Part shown: positions 1 to 6,403 of the stretch, piece after piece
How positions within the stretch are numbered: position 1 is the stretch's first letter
Layout: every line of letters begins with the position of its first letter
Assembly (NCBI GenBank): GCA_029250305.1
Contig: JAQXFM010000104.1
Span: 1 to 6,933 of the forward strand
DNA: 6,933 nucleotides
Direction: 5' to 3'
Origin: Candidatus Poseidoniaceae archaeon
GTDB taxonomy: Archaea; Thermoplasmatota; Poseidoniia; Poseidoniales; Poseidoniaceae
Notes under the pieces: generated by a model
Seen by the model: the letters and a program-made list of their open reading frames with translations, nothing else
What the model was told of the DNA's origin: nothing
Databases searched by the model: none
Position numbers and translations under genes: made by a program

Positions 1-2507
1 GTCTCACACTGGTCAATTGAATCAAGTACCCCATCATCATCCGAATCATCAATGCATCCATCTACGTCAAGATCCCATCCAAGGGCGTTTTCGTCAGGGC
101 ACACATCGAGGTTATCAGTGACATCATCCAGATCCATATCATCCAAGCATCCATCGGCATCAAGATCCCATCCAAGGGCGTTTTGATTCGGACAAGCATC
201 GTCGAGGTTGGGAACGCCATCACCGTCATTGTCGTCCCAGTCGTCTGTGTCACGCTCTACGCCCTTGACTGCAAGTGAAAATCCCGTGTGGGTTCCATCG
301 AGGCCAACGCCACCCTGGACGTTACCTGGGGCGACAAATCGGGCGCGCACCTCAACCTCAATCCAATCGATGCCAGTCAGTGCGTCAGCACTCAACCGAA
401 GACCGTGCGTTGTTTCGTGATCGGCGGGGAAACTTGTGCCGTTGTCCAAATCAACCCACGAAGAATACAGAACGGAATCCCCACTGCTGTCAAACAACCC
501 ATCGACTGCAACCCGCCCATCTGAAAGCCGGGCAACCAACTGCAAGTCGTTGACTGCAGTCGGCTCTGGTGCAGCGAGATGCGCCATTCGCACATCAAAA
601 TCTTCTCCGTCTTTCAGGGTGAATTTCTGCACCCAAACATCGCCAGTTTTCATGAATGGGCCGACCGCACCGCTACCATTCCAAGGATTTTCGATCAAAT
701 TCTCGAGGGCCTCGAGGCCACCCTGCCGCTGTTCAAGCCAATGTGCAGGGGTGTCGTTGCCTAATCGGTACGCATCGTGAATCCAGACATCGCTGGCAGG
801 TGAGGCAGATCCTTCCGCAAGTTCTGCCGCAATCGAATCAAAATCAATCAACTCTGAGAGGTTGAGTTGCCCCCATCCATCGTGGACATTCTGCAAGTCT
901 TGGCCCCCTATGCCACCGTTCCGCGTCCCCTCGGGGAGCTGCGTTGTCGAAAGAGCAAGCAAGGCACGAAGCATTGGGCCCGATGGCGTGAACCCTTCGG
1001 CAAGGAGAAGCGAGGCATTACCGTAATCCTCATCGCTCCAAGTCGGGGCGATGTCTGACATGGACGTGTTTGTGCGCGCCTCGTTGCCAGAAATCCACCC
1101 TTCTTCCACCATCTGTTGAATTAACGCAGCCACACCAGCCGCACCAGGTGTTGCCATGCTGGTGCCAGAGGACGTTCGCAGGCCGCTGTTGTAAGAGTCG
1201 GCGATGCCGTCTGCTCTTGCTGATTGAATCGATGTACCAACGGCGAGGGCAAAAATTCCATTTGTACCAGCCTCAGTAGGGCCGATCGAGGACGCACTCC
1301 AACGTTCCATATCAGCCGATTTTACAGAAGCTCCAATGGCAGCAATGTTCCTGCCGTTTGCAGGTTCAAGCAAGTCAGAACCGGTGTTCCCCGGGGCGAT
1401 GAAGGAGAGGGACCAAGGCATAGCAAGCGCCCACGCATCAAAATCGGATGTTCGTGCTGTGTATGCGGTTGTGTCGTCACCCCATGAGTTGGAATGTATG
1501 ACAGCACCGTGTAATCCTGCCTCAACAAGCAATGAATCCACATCTGGCGGCACCCACCCATCGCTCGACACAATGTCTTGCATCACGAGCCGTGTTCCGT
1601 GAGCCAACGCCGACCCGTTGTCTGGGAAGGTGCCTTGCCGCTCACTATCGACATTGTAGCAACTCAGCGTACCAGCAACATGTGTTCCGTGTCGATAATC
1701 CGAGTGACCCGGCGTATCCCCGCCGTCAATCGTTGTGTTCAACACAACTATCTTTCGATGGTCAGGACCATCTTCGCCGACCAATTCACTTCCATTCTGA
1801 CCGCTGCTTCCAATGGCGCCCGCAATGGATGCGTTTCGGAAGCACGCATGATCCGCATCGAGTCCAGAGTCTGCAGCACCGACGACCACGCCTGCCCCGT
1901 TGAGCCCAAGGGACCAAGCTGCCTGTCCAGAAATAAGTCCGGATTGCATGAGCGAAGATGATTGTGCGTTTCTTGCTTGAGTTTCGAGCACAGGTTCGAC
2001 CCACAAGATCCCCTCGAATCTGAGAGCTTCCGCAAGTGAAAGTTCACCAGGCCACTCAACAAGATAGGAGGGGGCGAGCGGGGAAGGGGTATGCTGGTCG
2101 GGAAGCGAGATGCCAACGGCAGATAATTTCGTCCGCAATCCATCGTAAGCACCACCGGGGAGTCGCGGCTCAAGCAACAAACGAACGAGGTCGCCATCGA
2201 CAGGGCCCCCACCATCAAGCCCGGCTTTCCAAACCGCGTCTGGTGAAGACGAAGCGGAGTATGTGGGTGATTCGATCGAACCATCCTGCCACCCAACCAG
2301 TTCAGTCGGCGACACAACCCGAAGCGGGGTGACGCCCTCATCAAGAAGCGACGACCATGCCTCATATGTCCAAACGCCATCATGGAGGGTTAGCAGAACT
2401 TCCCCCGCAAATTCGATAGGACCCTCATCGGGCAAAATTTCCGGGGCGACGTAAGCGTTTGCTGCCGGCAAAAAAAGCAGCAATACCATCACAATAGCCC
2501 GCCGCAT
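1..2507 (-). CDS. Secreted subtilisin-like serine protease (peptidase S8) with TSP3 calcium-binding repeats, partial at C-terminus
   Basis: This is an extracellular endopeptidase, probably degrading proteins outside the cell. The frame is open from the ATG at 2507 to the left edge (835 complete codons), so the C-terminus is missing. Residues 1-18 (MRRAIVMVLLLFLPAANA) form a good signal peptide, which supports this start. Residues of about 20-190 look like a propeptide. The catalytic domain spans about 195-550: Asp213 in GAADSGLD, His273 in HGTHVAGTL, oxyanion Asn374 in APGNTG and Ser450 in GTSMATPGAAG. All key residues are present, so it should be active. Cys222 and Cys283, each close to a triad residue, could form a disulfide. 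Next comes a beta-sandwich-like region with an NDLQL motif near residue 652, as in the C-terminal domains of KP-43-type subtilases. From about residue 750 there are Asp-rich TSP3 repeats (DNDGDGVPNLDDACP and relatives) that bind calcium. A C-terminal anchor or sorting domain may lie beyond the window. It is transcribed divergently from the ribosomal protein gene, and no Shine-Dalgarno is visible, so it may be leaderless. Confidence 0.95.
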   Translation of the reverse strand, partial: MRRAIVMVLLLFLPAANAYVAPEILPDEGPIEFAGEVLLTLHDGVWTYEAWSSLLDEGVTPLRVVSPTELVGWQDGSIESPTYSASSSPDAVWKAGLDGGGPVDGDLVRLLLEPRLPGGAYDGLRTKLSAVGISLPDQHTPSPLAPSYLVEWPGELSLAEALRFEGILWVEPVLETQARNAQSSSLMQSGLISGQAAWSLGLNGAGVVVGAADSGLDADHACFRNASIAGAIGSSGQNGSELVGEDGPDHRKIVVLNTTIDGGDTPGHSDYRHGTHVAGTLSCYNVDSERQGTFPDNGSALAHGTRLVMQDIVSSDGWVPPDVDSLLVEAGLHGAVIHSNSWGDDTTAYTARTSDFDAWALAMPWSLSFIAPGNTGSDLLEPANGRNIAAIGASVKSADMERWSASSIGPTEAGTNGIFALAVGTSIQSARADGIADSYNSGLRTSSGTSMATPGAAGVAALIQQMVEEGWISGNEARTNTSMSDIAPTWSDEDYGNASLLLAEGFTPSGPMLRALLALSTTQLPEGTRNGGIGGQDLQNVHDGWGQLNLSELIDFDSIAAELAEGSASPASDVWIHDAYRLGNDTPAHWLEQRQGGLEALENLIENPWNGSGAVGPFMKTGDVWVQKFTLKDGEDFDVRMAHLAAPEPTAVNDLQLVARLSDGRVAVDGLFDSSGDSVLYSSWVDLDNGTSFPADHETTHGLRLSADALTGIDWIEVEVRARFVAPGNVQGGVGLDGTHTGFSLAVKGVERDTDDWDDNDGDGVPNLDDACPNQNALGWDLDADGCLDDMDLDDVTDNLDVCPDENALGWDLDVDGCIDDSDDDGVLDSIDQCE
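54..184 (-). repeat. Tandem thrombospondin type 3 repeat units inside the protease gene
   Basis: Two copies of a coding repeat lie 93 bases (31 codons) apart. Bases 67-91 and 160-184 are identical over 25 bases. Each copy encodes the pattern CP(D/N)xNALGWDLDxDGC followed by an Asp-rich stretch. The unit matches TSP3-type calcium-binding repeats, with regularly placed cysteines and aspartates. The near-identity at DNA level suggests recent duplication or gene conversion within the gene. More copies probably continue past the left edge. Confidence 0.85.
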
Positions 2508-2607
2508 AATTTGTGTTGAAGCGTCAAACTTTGTCAATCTCGCGCTTGTTTTGCGCTGAGAAGTCGCGCCAGCGCGTTTAAGTCGGGTTTGCGAGTCGCC
2601 CAACTCG
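2508..2607. promoter_or_regulatory. Divergent intergenic region with candidate promoters for the protease and the eL20 cluster
   Basis: These 100 bases separate two divergent genes and should hold both promoters. On the plus strand, GTTTAAGT at 2576-2583 is a plausible TATA-like box about 25-30 bases before the eL20 ATG, which would give a nearly leaderless transcript. On the minus strand, the AT-rich ACAAAGTTT about 18-27 bases before the protease ATG is a weaker candidate. A 6-bp inverted repeat, GCGCTG (2553-2558) and CAGCGC (2570-2575) with an 11-base spacer, lies just upstream of the plus-strand TATA candidate and could be an operator or chance. No clear Shine-Dalgarno is seen for either gene. 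Confidence 0.4.
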
Positions 2608-2880
2608 ATGAAGGCTTACCGTGTAGTAGGAATCGCTCCCTTCGGCAGCGTGCGTCAAGAATTTTCCATCGACCTTCCTGCAACCAGCAAGGCAGATGCA
2701 GAACACCGAACTTATTCCATTATGGGCTCGAGGCACAAGGCAAACCGCCGTTCGATCGATATCAACTCCGTGAATGAAATCGATCCACGCACTTCCAACG
2801 AACCTCGGGTCACCCACCACTTCCGTGATGAGATTGCCGCAGCAGGCGGGTCCATCACCCCAGTGGCAGAGGAAGAGTGA
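2608..2880 (+). CDS. rpl18a: Large-subunit ribosomal protein eL20 (L18Ae/LX), archaeal type
   Basis: This is a component of the archaeal and eukaryotic 50S/60S ribosomal subunit, absent from bacteria. The 90-residue product starts MKAYRVVGIAPFGS and carries the family's conserved centre, ADAEHRTYSIMGSRHKANRR followed by SIDINSVNEI (about residues 31-60). In this family that segment reads roughly A...ys.lGSkHk.kR..I.I..v.ei. The tail after residue 60 extends somewhat past the short archaeal LX proteins and ends in an acidic PVAEEE. It is the first gene of the plus-strand cluster, with prefoldin alpha and ftsY downstream in the order seen in many euryarchaea. The usual upstream members (L39e, L31e, eIF6) are not here: the neighbour on that side is a divergent protease. 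The ATG at 2608 fits a leaderless or very short-leader start. Confidence 0.9.
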   Translation: MKAYRVVGIAPFGSVRQEFSIDLPATSKADAEHRTYSIMGSRHKANRRSIDINSVNEIDPRTSNEPRVTHHFRDEIAAAGGSITPVAEEE

Positions 2881-2921
2881 ATGCATCCGGCGACGCCGGA
2901 TTCTTCTATGACCCCGTTCTC

Positions 2922-2928
2922 GGAGGTG
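2922..2928 (+). promoter_or_regulatory. Ribosome binding site of prefoldin alpha (decides the start)
   Basis: GGAGGTG, a strong match to the anti-Shine-Dalgarno, ends 8 bases before the ATG at 2937. It favours that ATG over the in-frame GTG codons at 2877 (overlapping the eL20 stop) and 2928. The extra N-terminal residues encoded from 2877 also do not look like prefoldin. Confidence 0.7.
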
Positions 2929-2936
2929 TGAGCCCC

Positions 2937-3503
2937 ATGGTCGATCGAACAGAATTGCAACGCATGGCTCGGACCATTGACGCCCACCGAAAGCAACTTG
3001 ATGACCTCCACAAGCAAATTGACCGCGTAGCAAAGGTCATCGAAGAACACGAAACCACCTCCACCATTCTTGCGCACCTCCAAAAGGGCGCAGAAAACGG
3101 CTCCACAAGCGCCCGCCTCACGATTGGCTCGGGTGTGACGCTGAAGTACATCCACGAACGTGCAGAACAAGGCACTGCACTTGTCGACCTTGGCAGCGGT
3201 GTGTTCGGAGAAAAACCATGGAGTGAGGCGGAAACAATCACTAAGGAACGCCTTGATGGTATTCAGCTTCTCCAAGGAGAGCTGACAGAACAATCAGCCA
3301 CTCTCGAAGTGAAGATCACGGGCCTCGCCGAGGCCTTCAACGAGGCAGCAAGCCAAATGACAGCCGCCCAATCGCAAGCAGCACCTGCACAAACCGCTCC
3401 TGCCGAACCAGTTCAATCGGAGGCAAAACCTCAACCTGAGGCGCCAAAACGCCAACCGCGTCGAAAAGGACGCCGGGGCAAAGAACTCACGCTGGATGAC
3501 TGA
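2937..3503 (+). CDS. pfdA: Prefoldin alpha subunit with a C-terminal Ala/Pro/Gln-rich and basic tail
   Basis: This is a subunit of the hexameric prefoldin (two alpha, four beta), a cytosolic ATP-independent chaperone that captures unfolded and nascent proteins in its coiled-coil tentacles and passes them to the thermosome. The first coiled coil spans about residues 5-50 and the beta-hairpin core about 58-92, with LTIGSGVTLK and ALVDLGSGVF matching the family's plGggv... and VdlGaGv. The second coiled coil is about residues 95-141. At 188 residues it is longer than the usual archaeal protein of about 140-150. The surplus is a low-complexity linker (about 142-170, rich in A, P, Q, E) and a strongly basic patch, KRQPRRKGRRGK (171-182), ending LTLDD. 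It lies 56 bases after eL20 and 9 bases before ftsY, so it is very likely in one operon with both. The start is set by the GGAGGTG site. Confidence 0.88.
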   Translation: MVDRTELQRMARTIDAHRKQLDDLHKQIDRVAKVIEEHETTSTILAHLQKGAENGSTSARLTIGSGVTLKYIHERAEQGTALVDLGSGVFGEKPWSEAETITKERLDGIQLLQGELTEQSATLEVKITGLAEAFNEAASQMTAAQSQAAPAQTAPAEPVQSEAKPQPEAPKRQPRRKGRRGKELTLDD

Positions 3504-3508
3504 GGTGA
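3502..3508 (+). promoter_or_regulatory. Ribosome binding site of ftsY overlapping the pfdA stop codon
   Basis: GAGGTGA overlaps the pfdA TGA (3501-3503) and ends 4 bases before the ftsY ATG at 3513. The arrangement suggests translational coupling between the two genes. Confidence 0.6.
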
Positions 3509-3512
3509 ACAC

Positions 3513-4934
3513 ATGGGCTTGTTTGACCGGTTTCGTAAGCGCGTTCATGAAGTAGCTGAACTAACCGATGCGGATGCACTTTCTGCAGACGAGGGTTCCG
3601 ACGAAGCCCTCGCAGCCCTCGCATCTGCAGAACAAGCATCAACCGAATCAACCGCACCCGCCCAAACTCAATCCGAGCCAGAAATGGCGGCTCCTGAAGA
3701 GGAGTGGGAAGACCTCGATGCTCTTGAACCGGCCGAACCTCAGGCATCTGACGACTGGGATGAGTGGGAAGAGGAAGAGGAAATTGCCCTTCCAAGAGAT
3801 CTTTCCCGCCGCGAGCGAAAACTCGTCGAGAAAGCGAAGAAAGCAGATGCGAAGCGCGAAAAGCAATTGAAAAAGGAAATGAAAAAGCGAGGGGCTGTTG
3901 AAGTCGCCCGTCCAAAAGGCTCCAAAGTCGATCTTTCAATGATGCGAACCACAACTGGGCGGCAACTTGTCAGCGTTTCATCAGCGCCGAAAGGGTCTGT
4001 CAAAACAGCTGAAGTCGAAACCGAAGCCGGCACAAAAGTCGAAGTCGATCTTGGTGGCGGTGTTGTCCAAGAGGGTGGCCGCGTCATCAAAGCAGGCGGC
4101 GCACTCGATGCCTTGCTCGAAGAACTCGAATGGGTCCTTCTTGAATCCGACATCTCCAGTGATGCGGTGACAGCCATCATCGATGCACTTCGCCGCAGCC
4201 TCGTAGGCTCGCGACTCCGAAAAGGAGCCGACCTTGCAAAAGTGCTTGAAGCAGCATTGAAGCGAGCCCTCCGCTCCCTGCTTGCCGCAGGATACTGGGA
4301 CTTCGATGCGACGGTCAACGGCTTCATCGAAGCCGGTGACACCCCTGTTGTCGTCATGCTTGTGGGTGTCAACGGGACTGGAAAAACAACCACTGCGGCA
4401 AAGATTGCTCACAGGCTACTCGGCAGTGGAAGAAGCGTCATTGCTGCTGCCGGCGACACGTTCAGAGCAGGGGCGATCCAACAATTGGAATCTCACTGCG
4501 AAACACTCGGCATCCGCTGCGTCTCAAGCCAGCGAGGCGGAGACACTGCAGCCATCGCACGAGACGCCATTGATTCAGCCCGCGCTAAAGGCGTTGATGT
4601 TGTGCTTGTCGACACGGCGGGGCGAATGCAAAACAAAGTCAATCTGATGAATGAACTCAACAAGGTTCGAAGGGTCGCAGACCCTCACCTCACACTCTTC
4701 GTCGGTGATTCACTTGCTGGAAACGACGCGGTAGAACAAGCAAGAATGTTCCAAGAAATCATGAAATTCGATGGAGCGGTTCTCACAAAGGTCGACACCG
4801 ACGCGAAGGGGGGAGCTGGTCTTTCGATTGCCTTTGCTACAGGACGACCAATCGTGTTTGCGGGCGTCGGCCAAGGCTATGATGATTTGAAACAATTCGA
4901 TCCTGACTGGCTGCTCGAACAAATGTTTGATTGA
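3513..4934 (+). CDS. ftsY: Signal recognition particle receptor FtsY (SRP GTPase) with a long charged N-terminal extension
   Basis: FtsY docks ribosome-SRP complexes at the membrane. It and the SRP54 (Ffh) GTPase activate each other and hand the nascent chain to the Sec translocon. The 473-residue protein begins with an amphipathic basic segment, MGLFDRFRKRV, as in other FtsY membrane-targeting helices. An acidic, low-complexity stretch follows (about 26-90, with WDEWEEEEE near 82-90), then a Lys/Arg/Glu-rich probable helix (about 95-126) and a linker. The N domain begins near residue 195. The G domain carries the P-loop GVNGTGKTTT (285-294), DTFRAG (315-320), DTAGR (367-371), TKVD (425-428), and a closing GGAGLS plus GVGQGYDDLKQFD, all diagnostic of the SRP GTPase family. 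It is longer than a typical archaeal FtsY because of the extension. It sits in the conserved cluster after pfdA, 9 bases apart. Confidence 0.97.
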   Translation: MGLFDRFRKRVHEVAELTDADALSADEGSDEALAALASAEQASTESTAPAQTQSEPEMAAPEEEWEDLDALEPAEPQASDDWDEWEEEEEIALPRDLSRRERKLVEKAKKADAKREKQLKKEMKKRGAVEVARPKGSKVDLSMMRTTTGRQLVSVSSAPKGSVKTAEVETEAGTKVEVDLGGGVVQEGGRVIKAGGALDALLEELEWVLLESDISSDAVTAIIDALRRSLVGSRLRKGADLAKVLEAALKRALRSLLAAGYWDFDATVNGFIEAGDTPVVVMLVGVNGTGKTTTAAKIAHRLLGSGRSVIAAAGDTFRAGAIQQLESHCETLGIRCVSSQRGGDTAAIARDAIDSARAKGVDVVLVDTAGRMQNKVNLMNELNKVRRVADPHLTLFVGDSLAGNDAVEQARMFQEIMKFDGAVLTKVDTDAKGGAGLSIAFATGRPIVFAGVGQGYDDLKQFDPDWLLEQMFD

Positions 4935-4978
4935 GATACGGCGATGAAGCGATAGGTGTTGACCCCCTCGCTGTTTCC

Positions 4979-5356
4979 ATGTCGGGCACATTCAAGGACG
5001 AAGAAACCGAGCAATTCTTTCAACTGATTCACATGTTTCAGCGTTCATCACTGCTTCACATGGGTATGATTCCGGACAACGAAGGAAACATCATTTTCAA
5101 TCTCGGTGAAGCAAAGGCTGGCATTGACATGCTGCGCGTGCTTCAGAGCAAATCGAAAGGGAACATCACTGAACAAGAAGAACGCATGTTCCGCGGTATT
5201 GTCAGCGAGTTGCAATTACAATTCTTGAAAGCACCAAACAGGCGAAGGGCGATGGAAGATGCAGTCGCAGAATCTGAAACCGTACGGGAAACATTCGCAA
5301 ACCCACAATCGGGGCCGGTCGAAGACCTCTCGGCGGATGAAGATAGCGAAGAATGA
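4979..5356 (+). CDS. DUF1844-like small protein of unknown function
   Basis: The function is unknown. The 125-residue soluble protein resembles the DUF1844 family by pattern: an F..LI...Q.S.L.HMG.IP segment (about 13-32), then NLGEAKAGIDMLRVLQSKSKGN (about 41-62, read with the family's n...A...ID.L..L..KtkGN), then ITEQEERMF and a helix up to LQFLKA near 84. The tail after residue 85 is polar and acidic, ending DEDSEE. No signal peptide or membrane helix is visible. The ATG at 4979 is chosen because MSGTFKDEETEQFF begins just before the conserved part. A TTG at 4931 overlapping the ftsY stop would add 16 residues and remains possible. The gap to ftsY is 44 bases and the next gene follows after 54, so co-transcription is likely. 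The family is best known from bacteria, which makes an archaeal copy next to ftsY notable. Confidence 0.75.
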   Translation: MSGTFKDEETEQFFQLIHMFQRSSLLHMGMIPDNEGNIIFNLGEAKAGIDMLRVLQSKSKGNITEQEERMFRGIVSELQLQFLKAPNRRRAMEDAVAESETVRETFANPQSGPVEDLSADEDSEE

Positions 5357-5410
5357 ATCTCATGGTGCGCATGATTGATGTGCAAGGGCGAAGTCAGAGG
5401 GATGATTCAC

Positions 5411-6115
5411 ATGGCGTATGTCACGGCGGCAGATGAAGATTCAGCACCAACGGTGCTCGTCGTGGACAACAACCCAATGTCGACCAGAAGGCTCACTGAA
5501 GTCTTCCGCGTCAAAGAATTTCATGTGGTTGTCTGCGAAGATGGAGACAAAGCAGTTGACGAATACATCCGCCTCGATCCAGAACTTGTCGTGATCGCAC
5601 TTGACATCCCAACCCTTGACGGACATCTTGCTGCTTTGGAGATGAGGGAGCATGGTGGCGAAGGGCGAATTGTGTTTGTCACGCCACGACGTCTTGCCTC
5701 GCTTGCACAAGACGCATCTCACTCCGCAGGAGCCGTTGCTTGGCTCGAAAAGCCGATTTCATCGGCAGCCCTCGATGAAGTCTGGGAACAAGTGTTGGGG
5801 CCAATTCCCGAAGCGCCCGGGCTCGAAGATCTCGACGAGCTCTACCCAGAGGATCGAATCAAACCCGAACCCGATGAAGGCTTGATGCCTCTTCCACCGC
5901 TGCCAGGCATGCCGGCGCTTCCACTTCCAATCCCCGCTCCACTCGAAGCGATTGTGCCAGTTGCAGCGGTCGAGGCTACACCAGAACTCACTGTTGAAAT
6001 TGCGCCCCAAGACACACCATCGCCCAAGCGCAAAGGCTCAGCAAAGTGGGTGTTGCTTGTTGTGTTAATTGCAGGTGCGGCCTTCTACTGGTCGGAGTAC
6101 GGCTCTCCGATCTGA
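5411..6115 (+). CDS. Response-regulator-like receiver protein with C-terminal membrane anchor; probable pseudo-receiver
   Basis: The 234-residue protein has a CheY-like receiver domain (about residues 14-130), an acidic and Pro-rich linker (about 133-208) and one hydrophobic C-terminal helix (about 213-227, WVLLVVLIAGAAFYW) after a basic KRKGSAK, so it is probably tail-anchored with the receiver in the cytosol. Receiver landmarks are VLVVDNN (Asp19, Asn20 of the acidic pair), VFVTP (Thr91) and LEKPI (Lys114). The phosphoacceptor strand reads VVIALDIPTLDG. Counting back from the conserved PxxDG puts Ala63 where the phosphorylated Asp is expected, and the nearest Asp (65) is two residues late. 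There is no DNA-binding or enzymatic output domain. Start choice: the ATG at 5411 has GAGGGA-like purines at suitable spacing, but ATGs at 5378 and 5402 are also possible. It is the last gene of the plus-strand cluster, and its 3' end overlaps the convergent membrane-protein gene by 31 bases. Confidence 0.82.
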   Translation: MAYVTAADEDSAPTVLVVDNNPMSTRRLTEVFRVKEFHVVVCEDGDKAVDEYIRLDPELVVIALDIPTLDGHLAALEMREHGGEGRIVFVTPRRLASLAQDASHSAGAVAWLEKPISSAALDEVWEQVLGPIPEAPGLEDLDELYPEDRIKPEPDEGLMPLPPLPGMPALPLPIPAPLEAIVPVAAVEATPELTVEIAPQDTPSPKRKGSAKWVLLVVLIAGAAFYWSEYGSPI

Positions 6116-6366
6116 GGCGGATATTGGCTTTGAACAGGCATCGGAATTGATGCTGGGATAATGATTTGTGCATTTTCTAGGTACTGTGTGCCCTGTGGAA
6201 CCGCCATCAACCGTGAGACATTGAGCCCGTCATCTGTGAGGAGCGTCGGGTCGCACGCTGCGATGCGCTCATCAAGTTCTGTCGCTTTCTTTGCATACGA
6301 CCAAACCATGTACGCTGGAACGAGCGTCACGAGAAACGCAAGCAGCCAGCCAATGACGGTGAGCAT
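6085..6366 (-). CDS. Hypothetical small single-pass membrane protein
   Basis: I do not recognise a family. From the ATG at 6366 the product is 93 residues. An N-terminal hydrophobic segment, about residues 2-23 (LTVIGWLLAFLVTLVPAYMVW), should be a membrane helix or uncleaved anchor. It is followed by SYAKKATELDERIAACDP, probably a short charged helix, and by a Pro/Gln/Ile-rich tail (roughly 64-93). The reading frame stays open further upstream to 6495, but that part overlaps pyrF on the same strand in another frame, so the start at 6366 is preferred. It lies 37 bases downstream of the pyrF stop and could be co-transcribed with it. Its last 31 bases overlap the 3' end of the convergent receiver gene. 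The coherent membrane-anchor pattern argues for a real gene, but no homology could be confirmed. Confidence 0.62.
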   Translation of the reverse strand: MLTVIGWLLAFLVTLVPAYMVWSYAKKATELDERIAACDPTLLTDDGLNVSRLMAVPQGTQYLENAQIIIPASIPMPVQSQYPPQIGEPYSDQ

Positions 6367-6403
6367 GGTGAGAGGACACACTGTCCACACAAGAACATAG
6401 TGT

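Noticed and set aside
54..184. CRISPR-like or mobile-element repeats
   Set aside because: The repeats are in frame, encode Asp/Cys-rich TSP3 units, and have no conserved spacer organisation or terminal inverted repeats.
1748..2383. A long minus-strand open frame of 211 codons inside the protease region
   Set aside because: It is a different frame from the protease, which has a complete signal peptide, catalytic triad and continuous frame over the same bases. The alternative translation is Arg/Ser/Pro-rich with no recognisable motif.
2877..2936. A GTG start for prefoldin alpha overlapping the eL20 stop
   Set aside because: It would add 20 residues unlike prefoldin, and the GGAGGTG site is placed correctly for the ATG at 2937.
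2712..3293. A minus-strand open frame of 193 codons opposite eL20 and prefoldin alpha
   Set aside because: It is antisense to two recognised genes and shows no domain pattern or ribosome binding site.
3740..4393. A minus-strand open frame of 217 codons opposite ftsY
   Set aside because: It lies wholly antisense to the conserved FtsY coding sequence. Its Ser/Arg/Pro-rich translation is typical of a shadow frame.
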